64,000 nt of DNA from Curtobacterium flaccumfaciens (GTDB taxonomy: Bacteria > Actinomycetota > Actinomycetes > Actinomycetales > Microbacteriaceae). Location of the stretch: NCBI RefSeq assembly GCF_013359815.1, contig NZ_JABMCF010000037.1:1-64000 (forward strand), in the 5' to 3' direction. Positions 1 through 8,293 of this stretch are shown piece by piece. The first letter of the stretch is position 1; each line of letters starts with the position of its first letter. Made by a program: the position numbers and the translations under genes. Below the pieces are notes generated by a model, which saw only the letters and a program-made list of their open reading frames with translations, did no database searches and had not been told where the DNA came from.

Positions 1-84
1 CACATTCCGAACCCGGAAGCTAAGCCTCTCAGCGCCGATGGTACTGCAAGGGGGACCTTGTGGGAGAGTAGGACGCCGCCGGAC
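1..84 (+). rRNA. rrf: 5S ribosomal RNA, 3' part (cut by window start)
   Basis: The sequence has the conserved 5S core (CCGAACCCGGAAGCTAAG, then GGGAGAGTAGGACGCCGCC). The 5' third lies outside the window. The exact 3' end is uncertain by a few bases. It marks the end of an rRNA operon and is followed by a strong terminator. Confidence 0.95.
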
Positions 85-105
85 TTAACGTAGTAAGAAC
101 AGGGA

Positions 106-134
106 ACCCCTGACCATTCGTGGTCAGGGGTTTT
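106..134 (+). terminator. Rho-independent terminator of the rRNA operon
   Basis: An 11-bp perfect stem (ACCCCTGACCA / TGGTCAGGGGT) encloses a TTCG tetraloop and is followed by TTTT. It lies about 20 bp after the 5S gene. Confidence 0.93.
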
Positions 135-184
135 CTGCGTTCACGGCCCCTCCACAGGGCAGGTAGGAGGGACAGACCCCGCGG

Positions 185-190
185 TAGGGT
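185..190 (+). promoter_or_regulatory. -10 element (TAGGGT) of gltX, near-leaderless
   Basis: TAGGGT ends 9 nt before the gltX ATG and no Shine-Dalgarno precedes the start, so transcription should begin within a few bases of the start codon. The same arrangement recurs through the window. Confidence 0.5.
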
Positions 191-199
191 TGTCGGGTC

Positions 200-1687
200 A
201 TGACTGCGCCATTCACCACTGCCTCCGGCTCCGACATCCGCGTCCGCTTCTGCCCGAGCCCGACGGGGACCCCGCACGTGGGGCTCATCCGCACCGCGCT
301 CTTCAACTGGGCCTACGCCCGCCACGCCGGCGGCAAGCTCGTGTTCCGCATCGAGGACACCGACGCCGCCCGCGACAGCGAGGAGTCGTACGCGCAGATC
401 CTCGACGCGCTCCGCTGGCTGCGGCTCGACTGGGACGAGGGTGTGGACGCCGGCGGCGAGCACGGACCGTACCGGCAGTCCGAGCGCACCGCGATCTACG
501 ACGACGTGATCGCGAAGCTCAAGGAGTCGGGTCACATCTACGAGTCCTTCGTCACGCCGGACGAGATGGAAGCCCGGAACAAGGCGGCCGGTCGTGACCC
601 CAAGCAGGGCTACGACAACCACGAGCGCGACCTGACCGATGCCGAGCGCCAGGCGTTCCGCGACGAGGGCCGCGAGCCGGCGCTTCGCCTGCGGGTCCCC
701 GACCGTGACCTGAGCTTCGACGACCTGGTGCGCGGGGAGATCACCTTCAAGCAGGGCACGTTCCCCGACTTCGTGGTGGTCCGCCCGAACGGCAAGCCGC
801 TGTACACGTTCACCAACCCGGTCGACGACGCCCTGATGGGCATCACGCACGTGCTCCGGGGCGAGGACCTGCTGTCGTCGACCCCGCGCCAGATCGCCCT
901 GTACGAGGCGCTGTACGAGATCGGCCTCGCGCCCTCCATCCCCGTGTTCGGACACCTGCCGTACGTGATGGGGGAGGGCAACAAGAAGCTCTCGAAGCGT
1001 GACCCCGAGTCGAACCTGTTCCACCACCGCGCCGCCGGCATGATCCCGGAGGGGCTCGTCAACTACCTGGCGCTGCTCGGCTGGTCGATCGGCCCCGACC
1101 GCGACGTGTTCTCGATCGATGAGATGGTCGCGGCGTTCGACGTCACCGACGTGAACCCGAACCCGGCCCGCTTCGACCACAAGAAGGCCGAGGCGATCAA
1201 CGGGGACCACATTCGTCTGCTGGCGCCCGAAGACTTCCGGTCGCGTCTGCTGCCGTACCTGTCGGAGTTCATCAGCGACCCGGCGACGCCGGAGCAGCTC
1301 GAGATCCTGACCAAGGCGGCTCCGCTCGTGCAGGAGCGCATGCAGCTGCTCGGCGAGTCGCCGGCGATGCTCGGGTTCCTGTTCACCTCCGACGCCGACC
1401 TCGTGGTCGAGGACGACGCACTGGCCTCGCTCAAGGGCGACACGGCGACGGTCCTGACCGCGAGCACCGCCGCGCTCGAGGGCGTCCAGGACTGGACCAC
1501 CGAGGCCATCGAGGGTGCGCTCCGTGCGGCCCTCATCGACGAGCTCGGCCTGAAGCCCCGCGTCGCCTTCGGCCCGCTGCGCGTGGCAGTGTCCGGACGC
1601 CGGATCAGCCCGCCGCTGTTCGAGTCGATGGAGATCCTGGGCAAGGAGTCCACCCTGACCCGGCTCCGCGCCCTCGCGGCGCGCTGA
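200..1687 (+). CDS. gltX: Glutamyl-tRNA synthetase
   Basis: Charges tRNA-Glu with glutamate in the cytoplasm (class I aminoacyl-tRNA synthetase, 495 aa, normal length). The HIGH-type motif is seen as HVGL at residues 26-29 within [12 protein letters not shown], and the KMSKS-type motif as KLSKR at 263-267. RIEDTD follows the first motif as in this family. The C-terminal anticodon-binding part is complete. The ATG at 200 is chosen because the conserved N-terminus starts soon after it and a TAGGGT -10 sits just upstream. The next gene starts 6 nt after the stop, so the two are probably co-transcribed. Whether the enzyme is strictly Glu-specific or non-discriminating (also charging tRNA-Gln) cannot be told from the sequence; a tRNA-Gln gene lies 1 kb downstream. 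Confidence 0.97.
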   Translation: MTAPFTTASGSDIRVRFCPSPTGTPHVGLIRTALFNWAYARHAGGKLVFRIEDTDAARDSEESYAQILDALRWLRLDWDEGVDAGGEHGPYRQSERTAIYDDVIAKLKESGHIYESFVTPDEMEARNKAAGRDPKQGYDNHERDLTDAERQAFRDEGREPALRLRVPDRDLSFDDLVRGEITFKQGTFPDFVVVRPNGKPLYTFTNPVDDALMGITHVLRGEDLLSSTPRQIALYEALYEIGLAPSIPVFGHLPYVMGEGNKKLSKRDPESNLFHHRAAGMIPEGLVNYLALLGWSIGPDRDVFSIDEMVAAFDVTDVNPNPARFDHKKAEAINGDHIRLLAPEDFRSRLLPYLSEFISDPATPEQLEILTKAAPLVQERMQLLGESPAMLGFLFTSDADLVVEDDALASLKGDTATVLTASTAALEGVQDWTTEAIEGALRAALIDELGLKPRVAFGPLRVAVSGRRISPPLFESMEILGKESTLTRLRALAAR

Positions 1688-1693
1688 CCGACC

Positions 1694-2698
1694 GTGAGCA
1701 GTACGGAGCACGCCGACCAGGTCGTGTACGACGTCGCGGTCATCGGCGCCGGGCCGGCCGGCCTGAGCGCTGCGCTCAACCTGGTCCGGGCGAAGCGCAC
1801 CGTGCTGCTCGTCGACGCCAACCGCCCCCGGAACGCCGCGACGCTGCGGTCGCACGGGTTCCTGACACGGGACGGCATCTCGCCGCTCGAGCTCCGCAAG
1901 CTCGGGCGGACCGAGGTCGAGGCGTACCCGGAAGCAACGGTCGTGCAGTCCGTCGTCGACCTGGTGGCCCCGGACCCCGACACGGACACCTGGCGGGCGC
2001 ACGGTTCGTGGCGCGGCACCGAGCTCGAGGCCCGCGCCCGGACGGTCGTCGTGGCGACGGGGTTGCGTGAGGAGTTCCCGGCGCTGCCGATGCTGCGTGC
2101 GTTCTACGGCACGGCGGTGCACAGCTGCGTCGAGTGCGATGCGTACGACAAGGCCGGGCAGCCGCTCGCGTTCATCTGCGAGACCGACGACGTCGTCGAC
2201 CGCGCTCTGCTCATCGCCGCGTGGACCGACGACCTGATCGTCTACACGAACGGGGTGGCGCCGCTCGACGACGCCGGCCGCGCTCGACTGGCGGCCGAGG
2301 GGGTCGTCGTGGACGCGCGAGTCGTCGAGGACCTCGAGGGCGATCGCACCGGGATGACCGGTGTCCGGCTCGCCGACGGCCACGTCGAGCCACGGTCCGG
2401 CGGGTTCGTCCGACCGGTGTGGCACGCCGACCTCGACTGGCTGCGCACGAGCGGGATCACGGACCCCGCGAGCGACACGCCCGGAGCGCTCGAGGGACTC
2501 CAGCGCGACACGCAGGGACTCCTCGTGGTCGACCGGGTGGGCCGGACGTCCGTCCCGGGGCTCTACGCCGTGGGAGACGTCACACCTCCCGGGCCGGAGC
2601 AGCTCATCGTCGCGGCCGGACACGGAGCCGCGACCGCCGCCGCCGTGCACCGAGACCTGGTGGGTGGTCTTGCGGACCTCCGGGATGCTGTACAGTAG
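1694..2698 (+). CDS. FAD-dependent NAD(P)/disulfide oxidoreductase, thioredoxin-reductase-like
   Basis: A 334-aa flavoprotein with the small thioredoxin-reductase-like layout. An N-terminal FAD-binding GAGPAG lies at residues 18-23, a Cys-X2-Cys pair (CVEC, 145-148) sits at the active-site position, and a C-terminal FAD motif ends in AVGD. The central NADPH region is poorly conserved: no clear second GxGxxG is visible. It may therefore be a thioredoxin-reductase-like protein that uses another electron donor, rather than a standard TrxB. The GTG start is 6 nt after gltX, implying an operon. The substrate is not predictable from sequence. Confidence 0.85.
   Translation: MSSTEHADQVVYDVAVIGAGPAGLSAALNLVRAKRTVLLVDANRPRNAATLRSHGFLTRDGISPLELRKLGRTEVEAYPEATVVQSVVDLVAPDPDTDTWRAHGSWRGTELEARARTVVVATGLREEFPALPMLRAFYGTAVHSCVECDAYDKAGQPLAFICETDDVVDRALLIAAWTDDLIVYTNGVAPLDDAGRARLAAEGVVVDARVVEDLEGDRTGMTGVRLADGHVEPRSGGFVRPVWHADLDWLRTSGITDPASDTPGALEGLQRDTQGLLVVDRVGRTSVPGLYAVGDVTPPGPEQLIVAAGHGAATAAAVHRDLVGGLADLRDAVQ
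2670..2696 (+). promoter_or_regulatory. Candidate promoter for tRNA-Gln
   Basis: TTGCGG (2670-2675) and TACAGT (2691-2696) lie 15 bp apart, or 17 bp if the upstream box is read as TCTTGC. They sit in the 3' end of the oxidoreductase gene. A small hairpin, AAGGCC-GACA-GGCCTT (2727-2742), follows just before the tRNA. Confidence 0.4.
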
Positions 2699-2743
2699 TT
2701 GATCGTGCCCCGGGTGACCGGGCCAGAAGGCCGACAGGCCTTT

Positions 2744-2815
2744 TGGGGTATGGTGTAATTGGCAACACAGCGGTTTCTGGTACCGTCGTTCTTGGTTCGA
2801 GTCCAGGTACCCCAG
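2744..2815 (+). tRNA. tRNA-Gln (anticodon CTG)
   Basis: The acceptor strands TGGGGTA and TACCCCA pair over 7 bp with discriminator G. The anticodon loop TTCTGGT gives CTG (codon CAG). The T-arm is CTTGG-TTCGAGT-CCAGG. CCA is not encoded directly after the discriminator base (GCA follows the acceptor). Confidence 0.95.
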
Positions 2816-2823
2816 CACTCGAC

Positions 2824-2855
2824 GAACAGCCCCCGGGACATCCCGGGGGCTGTTC
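2824..2855 (+). terminator. Terminator hairpin after tRNA-Gln
   Basis: A near-perfect inverted repeat (GAACAGCCCCCGGGA and its complement, loop CAT) is followed by a weak T-rich tract (TCTCGTTT). Confidence 0.8.
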
Positions 2856-3178
2856 TCGTTTCCGGGACCTTCTCGTTCCGAGCGTCCTCATCGGCGATGC
2901 ACGGCGCATCCACGGTCGCGCCACGGCTGATCCGGAGGTTGCGCGGAACCGCACGATCCCCGAGCCGGGCGAGCCGCCGTGCGGGAGGCGCCCACGGCGG
3001 TGGACCGGTCGTTCCGGAGTCGTACCGTCCGTGGCGGACGCAGGCCGCGCCTCCAGGCCGGTTGCGGTTCCCCGCACCGGGCCGACGCCTGCTCGCGGGC
3101 CGGGGGAACGCGGACCTACGGTCGGAGGACCGTCGCGGGAGTCGTGGCGGTCCGCTGCTGAGCACCCGAGGTGTCATC
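2856..3178 (+). other. Upstream region of the NRPS-like gene; no gene seen
   Basis: No convincing coding sequence is present. It holds TGCGG-TTCC-CCGCA at 3063-3076, a copy of a palindrome also found upstream of other polysaccharide-locus promoters, and a possible -10 (TACGGT, 3117-3122). Degenerate pieces of the dispersed GGGAGGC palindrome family may lie around 2982 and 3046. Confidence 0.45.
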
Positions 3179-5944
3179 GTGACCTCCGTCGACCCGCTGA
3201 CGACCGTCGATCCCTGGAACCACCCCGCAGCCGTGCCCGCGGCGGCCGACCACTCCGTACTGGACCGCTGGGACCGCGTGGTGGCGCTCCGGGGCGACGC
3301 CGTCGCCCTCGCGGGGGACGGCCGTCCGTACACCTACGCCGAAGCGGACCGGGCCTCGCGCACGCTGGCCGCAGCCCTGGCCGTGACGCTCCGACCCGAC
3401 GACCACAGCGGCGCCGGTGTCGGCGACACCCCGGGCGGGGCATCGAAGCCGGTCGGGCTGATGGCGGGACAGTCGACCGAGGCCGTGATCGGGATCCTGG
3501 CGCTGGTGCGTGCCGGACGGACCGTGGTGGTGCTCGACGACCACCTGCCCGCAGCACGGCTGGCACACGTGGCCCGGCTCGCCGGCGTCGACGAGATCGT
3601 CGCCGACACCGAGCGTGCAGCGCTGGCCGCCGACGTCGTCGCGGAACGGGGCGGCCGGGTGCACGCACTCGGCGAACTGCTGGACGCGGGCGAACCGGGC
3701 GCGGCCCCGTCGGCGGACACCGTCGGCGTGCGCCCCGGCGGGCGGGACCCCTTCGCCATCGTCTTCACCTCCGGCTCGACCGGCATGCCGAAGGGCGTCG
3801 TCCTGACGCACCGGCAGCAGATCGCCGACGCCGAGCAGGACGCGGTCGCGCTCGGCCTCGGCCCCGGCGACCGGCTCGGTGTCGTCCTGCCGCTCTCCTT
3901 CGCGGCCGGGCTCCTGTTCTCGTTCGACACGTTGCTCTGTGGCGGCACCATCGTGCTGCTCGAGCCGCGTGAGCTCGGTGTCGAGCGGCTGCTCGGGCGG
4001 TTCCGGGACGACGACGTGAACGTGCTCGTCTGCACCCCGCACCTGCTGCGCTCGATCATCGGGTCGCAGAACGCCCCCGGGTCGCACGGGACGGCCGCCG
4101 GGACCGCACCGGTGCTCGGCGGGCTGCGCTTCCTGATGACCACGGGCGAGTCCGTCACCGGGGCCGACCTCGCCGCGGCCCGACCCCACCTGGACCCGGA
4201 CACGCTGCTCCTGAACGCCTTCGGCTCGAGCGAGACCGCGTGCGTCGCGTACTGCCCGGTGGCCCCGGGGGAGCCGGTGCCCGAGGGCGTCGTGCCCGCC
4301 GGGTGGCCGTTGCCCGGCAAGACGGTCCTCGTGCTCCGCGAGGACGGCAGCCCTGCCGACCCGGGGGAGACCGGTGAGCTCGTCGTCGTCTCCGACGCCC
4401 TGACCGCGGGCTACTGGGGCGCGCCGGAGAAGACCGCCGAACGGGCCGGACGCACCGGCGAGGCCGAGGCCGCCGCCGGCATCCCCGTCGGGACCCCGAG
4501 CTGGCGGCAGGGCGACCTGGCACGCGTCGACCCCGACGGCCGGCTCGTGCTGCTCGGCCGATCCGACGACGCCGTGAAGGTCCGCGGCTACCTGGTCGAG
4601 CCGAGTGAGGTCGAGGCGGCGCTCCGCGCGGTCCCCGAGGTGCACGACGCGGTCGTGACGGCACAGGTCGACCCCGGTTCCGTCACCCGGCTCGTCGCCT
4701 ACGTGGTCGGTCGCCCGGGGCACCGCACCCCAGCACCGGGTGCGCTCCGACGGGCGCTCCGTGAGCGGCTGCCCGAGTACATGGTGCCGGCGTCGATCGT
4801 GCCGATGACCGAGCTGCCGCGGAACGAGCGCGGCAAGGTCGACCGGGCCGAACTCCCCGGTGCGCCGAGCGTCGAGACCGAGATGGTCGAGGGCGAGTAC
4901 GACCAGTGGGAGCTCGTCGTCGGGCAGATCTGGGCCGAGGTGCTCGGGCTCCGGGGCGTGCACCTGGACGAGGACTTCTCCGCGCTCGGCGGCGACTCGC
5001 TGTCCGCCGAGGAGATGCTCGCCGTCGTGCAGGACCGGCTCGGGGTCGACCTGCGCTCCTCGGACGTGCTCGAGCACCCGACGCTCCGCGCCTTCGCCCG
5101 ACGGGTGCGGAGCGGGACGAGCGCGCTGCCGAGCCACCCCGACGTCGTGAAGGTGTCCGAGGCGCGCGAGGGCGGCCGTCCGCCGGTGTTCTGCTTCGCC
5201 GGTGGCGGTGCCCTGGCGCTGACGTTCCTGCCGCTCTCGCGGCACCTGCCCGCGCACGACCTGTACGCGTTCCAGCAGCATGCCCTCGAACGCCGCGGGG
5301 TGCCGGACTGGAACATAGAGCGGAGCGCTCGCCGCTACCTCGCCCTGATGCGCATCGTGCAGCCCCGCGGCCCCTACCTGCTCGTCGGGCACTCGCTCGG
5401 CGGACTCGTCGCGCTCGAGATCGCCCGGCTCCTGACCGAGAGCGGCGAGCAGGTGGAGCACGTCGTCCTGCTCGACACCTACCTGCCCCGCACGAAGTCC
5501 GAACAGGCCCGCCTGCACTTCGGCCGGATGGAGCCGCGCGACCAGCCGAACTCCGCCGTCCGCGCCGTGCAGCGGGGGCTCGACCGTGCCGTCCGGCGGG
5601 TCCTGCCCGCGGGTGTGCCGTACGGGGCGCTGTTCGCCAAGCGGCTCCGCGCGTACTCCGCCGGCGTGCTGCGGCACGGTGGGCAGAAGGACTTCGACGC
5701 CTTCTTCGACCAGGCCGAGATCGTCACCAGGCGCCACCACCCGACGCCGTTCCACGGGCGCGCCACCTACGTCCTCGCCGACGCCAACCCCGATGCCGCC
5801 GGGTGGTCCGCCCTGCTGCGCGGGCCCACCGAGATGGTGCGGATCGCGAGCGAGCACACGTCGCTGCTGCGGGAACCGCACGTCGCGGAGCTGGCGGTCG
5901 CGCTGCGGGCCGCCTTCGAGACGGCGGACGTGCCGCAGGTCTGA
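3179..5944 (+). CDS. Single-module NRPS-like enzyme (adenylation - carrier protein - thioesterase)
   Basis: A 921-aa A-PCP-TE protein with no condensation domain. The adenylation domain covers about residues 40-560, with FTSGSTGMPKG (A3), FGSSETA (A5), GDLARVDPDG (A7), GRSDDAVKVRG (A8) and ERGKVDR (A10, catalytic Lys). The carrier domain has GGDSL, with Ser607 as phosphopantetheine site. The thioesterase has GHSLG with nucleophile Ser739. The Asp that normally binds the alpha-amino group (GrsA Asp235, in the LSFDAS motif) is Ala242 here (LSFAAG), so the substrate is probably not an ordinary alpha-amino acid. GTG 3179 is chosen because GAGG lies 7 nt upstream; the longer open frame would start inside the tRNA-Gln gene. 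It sits at the head of a polysaccharide locus, and the product is unknown. Confidence 0.88.
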   Translation: MTSVDPLTTVDPWNHPAAVPAAADHSVLDRWDRVVALRGDAVALAGDGRPYTYAEADRASRTLAAALAVTLRPDDHSGAGVGDTPGGASKPVGLMAGQSTEAVIGILALVRAGRTVVVLDDHLPAARLAHVARLAGVDEIVADTERAALAADVVAERGGRVHALGELLDAGEPGAAPSADTVGVRPGGRDPFAIVFTSGSTGMPKGVVLTHRQQIADAEQDAVALGLGPGDRLGVVLPLSFAAGLLFSFDTLLCGGTIVLLEPRELGVERLLGRFRDDDVNVLVCTPHLLRSIIGSQNAPGSHGTAAGTAPVLGGLRFLMTTGESVTGADLAAARPHLDPDTLLLNAFGSSETACVAYCPVAPGEPVPEGVVPAGWPLPGKTVLVLREDGSPADPGETGELVVVSDALTAGYWGAPEKTAERAGRTGEAEAAAGIPVGTPSWRQGDLARVDPDGRLVLLGRSDDAVKVRGYLVEPSEVEAALRAVPEVHDAVVTAQVDPGSVTRLVAYVVGRPGHRTPAPGALRRALRERLPEYMVPASIVPMTELPRNERGKVDRAELPGAPSVETEMVEGEYDQWELVVGQIWAEVLGLRGVHLDEDFSALGGDSLSAEEMLAVVQDRLGVDLRSSDVLEHPTLRAFARRVRSGTSALPSHPDVVKVSEAREGGRPPVFCFAGGGALALTFLPLSRHLPAHDLYAFQQHALERRGVPDWNIERSARRYLALMRIVQPRGPYLLVGHSLGGLVALEIARLLTESGEQVEHVVLLDTYLPRTKSEQARLHFGRMEPRDQPNSAVRAVQRGLDRAVRRVLPAGVPYGALFAKRLRAYSAGVLRHGGQKDFDAFFDQAEIVTRRHHPTPFHGRATYVLADANPDAAGWSALLRGPTEMVRIASEHTSLLREPHVAELAVALRAAFETADVPQV

Positions 5945-5954
5945 GACCGGCCCA

Positions 5955-6065
5955 CGAGCGGACGGGAGGCGCGGTGCCGGCTGGCACACCTCCCTCGCAG
6001 GCTCGGTCAGCGCGCCCCGCGCAACGCTTCGCGTTGCCGCTCTGCGGGGCGCGCCCGTCCGCTCG
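5955..6065. repeat. Large nested inverted-repeat structure after the NRPS-like gene
   Basis: The outer arms CGAGCGGACGG (5955-5965) and CCGTCCGCTCG (6055-6065) are perfect complements. Inside are a degenerate copy of the dispersed terminator palindrome (5960-5996, GGTGCCGGCTGGCAC core) and a second hairpin. That hairpin has GCGCGCCCCGC (6010-6020) paired with GCGGGGCGCGC (6044-6054) around an inner GCAACGC-TTC-GCGTTGC stem. It probably ends the upstream transcript. Confidence 0.7.
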
Positions 6066-6118
6066 TCCTGCGTCCACCACCCGACGGCCGCCGCGCCGGA
6101 CCGCGAACCTGCACGACC

Positions 6119-6200
6119 GTTGCGGGTTTCCGTATCCGCACCCGGGTGTCCGCAAGGGACCGCACCGCGCATTGACCCTCCCGCTGGCCACGGCGATGGT
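6119..6200 (+). promoter_or_regulatory. Palindrome and candidate promoter of the GT2 operon
   Basis: TTGCGGGTTTCC at 6120 has TGCGG pairing with CCGCA ten bases on, and is followed by CCCGGG. Downstream, TTGACC (6172-6177) and GATGGT (6195-6200) lie 17 bp apart. The leader to the ATG at 6372 would then be about 165 nt. No gene is seen between 5945 and 6371. Confidence 0.4.
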
Positions 6201-6371
6201 TGGAACCGCGGGGGAGAGTACCCACTCACCCGCGGCAAGCAGGCGGCGTCGTACCCGCGTCCCGCTGCTCGACCGACGACGGTCACCGTCGTCGGTGCGT
6301 CATCCGAGGACGCGCCGCTCGTCTCGACGAGCCACCACCCGACAGCAACCCTGACCCGACAGGACCGCGCC

Positions 6372-7331
6372 ATGCCCGCACGTACCGTTCGCCCTGCAGA
6401 CCCGAGGGTCTCCGTCGTCATCCCGGCACGGAACGAGGCCCGCAACCTCGAGATCATCCTCCCGAAGCTCCCGCCCGTGTACGAGGTGATCCTGGTCGAC
6501 GGCAACTCCGTCGACGACACCATCGCCGCCGCCCAGCGCGTGATGCCCGACATCCGCGTCGTGCACCAGACCCGCAAGGGCAAGGGCAACGCCCTGGCCT
6601 GCGGCTTCGAGGCCGTCACCGGCGACATCGTCGTCATGTTCGACGCCGACTGCTCCGCGGACCCCGACGAGATCCCGCGGTTCGTGCAGGCACTCGTCGA
6701 CGGCGCCGACGTCGCGAAGGGCACCCGGTACTCGCTCGGCGGTGGCAGCGACGACATCACGATCGTCCGGAACATGGGCAACCGCGGCCTGAACATGCTC
6801 TGCAACATCATCCTCGGCACCCGCTACAGCGACCTCTGCTACGGCTACAACGCCTTCTGGGCGGACGTCCTGCCGGAGATCGGTCTGCTGTCGTCCGAGC
6901 TGCCGAAGCCGGCCGACGGTTCGATGCTGTGGGGCGACGGGTTCGAGATCGAGACCGTCCTGACCTGCCGCTGGTCGGCCGCCGAGCTCGCGATCACCGA
7001 GGTGCCGAGCCACGAGAAGCTCCGCGTGCACGGTTCGAGCAACCTCAACGCCGTGACCGACGGCATCCGCGTGCTGAAGTCGATCATGCACGAGCGTCGT
7101 CGTGCCGCGATCGGCCGTGCCGAGGTCCGTCGCGCGGCGATGAGTGTCGTGCCGCCGGCCGAGCAGCTGGCCGCGCCGGCTGCTGCGCACGTCGCTGCGC
7201 CGGTTGCCGCTGCTCCCGTCGCCGCGACGCCGGTCGCTGCATCCGTCGCCGCGTCCGCCGTCGCCGGGGCGTCCGTCGCCGGGGCTGCCGTCGTCGCGTC
7301 CGTCGTCGCCCTCGAGGAGGACGTCGCGTGA
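6372..7331 (+). CDS. Family 2 glycosyltransferase (DPM/undecaprenyl-phosphate sugar transferase-like)
   Basis: A 319-aa GT-A fold enzyme. RVSVVIPARNEARNLE begins the domain, and the nucleotide-sugar and metal site appears as FDADCSADPDEIP (a DAD/DxD motif near residues 93-97). CYGYNAFW and a WGDGFEIET segment follow as in dolichyl/polyprenyl-phosphate glycosyltransferases, so it may load sugar on a lipid carrier. The last 55 or so residues are almost only Ala, Val and Pro, with repeating VAA(A)PVAA units; this tail is not part of the family fold. ATG 6372 is preceded by GACAGGA. Its stop overlaps the next gene's GTG by 4 nt, so the first three GT genes are translationally coupled. Confidence 0.85.
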   Translation: MPARTVRPADPRVSVVIPARNEARNLEIILPKLPPVYEVILVDGNSVDDTIAAAQRVMPDIRVVHQTRKGKGNALACGFEAVTGDIVVMFDADCSADPDEIPRFVQALVDGADVAKGTRYSLGGGSDDITIVRNMGNRGLNMLCNIILGTRYSDLCYGYNAFWADVLPEIGLLSSELPKPADGSMLWGDGFEIETVLTCRWSAAELAITEVPSHEKLRVHGSSNLNAVTDGIRVLKSIMHERRRAAIGRAEVRRAAMSVVPPAEQLAAPAAAHVAAPVAAAPVAATPVAASVAASAVAGASVAGAAVVASVVALEEDVA

Positions 7332-8293
7332 CGACCGTCGCGGTCGTCATCTGCGCCTACACCCAGCAGCGCTGGGGCGACCTGCAGGACAGCGTCGAGT
7401 CGGCCAAGCGCCAGCCCGAGGGCTCCGAGGTCGTCGTCGTCATCGACCACGAGCCCGAGCTCCTGGTCCGCGCCGCCGCGCGCTGGCCGGAACTCCGGGT
7501 CGTCCCGAACACCGAGGACCGCGGACTCTCCGGGGCCCGGAACACCGGTGTCGCTCTGACCGACGCCGATGTCGTCGCGTTCCTGGACGACGACGCCACC
7601 GCGGACCCCGACTGGCTCGGGCACATGCTCACCGCGCTCGAGGACCCCGACGTCGTCGGTGTCGGCGGTCGTGCCACGCCGTCCTGGCCGACCGCGACCG
7701 GCCCCGGCCCGTACGCCGACGAACTGCTCTGGATCGTCGGGTGCTCGTACCGCGGGCTGCCCGAGACCCCGGGCGACGTCCGCAACGTCATCGGGTCGAG
7801 CATGGCGTTCCGCCGCGACGCGATCCTGCTCGCCGGCGGTTTCCGCTCCGGCATCGGCCGCGTCGGCAACCAGCCGCTCGGCTGCGAGGAGACCGAACTC
7901 TGCATCCGCATCGCCCAGGCCCGTCCCGGCGCGCGGATCCGGCACGAACCGCGCTCGAACGTCTCGCACCGGGTCTCGCCGGACCGTGTGACGATGCGCT
8001 ACCTGCGCCGCCGCAGCTACTACGAGGGCATCTCGAAGGCCGTGCTGAGCCGTCGGGTCGGCACCGGCGACTCGCTCGCCAGCGAGTCGACCTACCTGAC
8101 CCGGGTGATCCCGGGCGCCGTGCTGCGCGAACTGCGCCACGTCGGTCGTGGCGGAGGCCTGCGGGCGTACGCCATCGCGCTCTCCGTCGTCTCGACGGTC
8201 GCGGGCTACGCCGTCGGCCGGGTCCTCGGCACCGTCGTCGTGCGGACCCCGCCCGCACCCGCACCGCTCCCGCAGCCGGTGGGCACACCGTGA
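7328..8293 (+). CDS. Family 2 glycosyltransferase
   Basis: A 321-aa GT2 enzyme for surface polysaccharide assembly. The N-terminus VAVVICAYTQQRW is typical, RGLSGARNTGV is the acceptor and nucleotide region, and AFLDDDA holds the DxD-type metal site. A GCEETELCIR segment matches the ED motif late in the domain. Residues from about 280 form a hydrophobic stretch (AIALSVVSTVAGYAVGRVLG) that could be a membrane anchor, then a Pro-rich end. GTG 7328 overlaps the upstream stop (GTGA), and the same 4-nt overlap links it to the next gene. The donor sugar is unknown. Confidence 0.85.
   Translation: MTTVAVVICAYTQQRWGDLQDSVESAKRQPEGSEVVVVIDHEPELLVRAAARWPELRVVPNTEDRGLSGARNTGVALTDADVVAFLDDDATADPDWLGHMLTALEDPDVVGVGGRATPSWPTATGPGPYADELLWIVGCSYRGLPETPGDVRNVIGSSMAFRRDAILLAGGFRSGIGRVGNQPLGCEETELCIRIAQARPGARIRHEPRSNVSHRVSPDRVTMRYLRRRSYYEGISKAVLSRRVGTGDSLASESTYLTRVIPGAVLRELRHVGRGGGLRAYAIALSVVSTVAGYAVGRVLGTVVVRTPPAPAPLPQPVGTP

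Noticed and set aside
29..2818. Very long minus-strand open frame opposite gltX and the oxidoreductase
   Set aside because: Low-complexity Arg/Gly/Val-rich translation typical of the antisense frame of GC-rich genes; the plus-strand genes have full family signatures. Similar long shadows at 3116-6820, 8206-12123, 44566-49327 and 57397-60672 were left out for the same reason.
2759..3178. N-terminal extension of the NRPS-like protein starting in the tRNA
   Set aside because: The open frame there runs through tRNA-Gln and its terminator and has no family similarity; GTG 3179 has a ribosome binding site.
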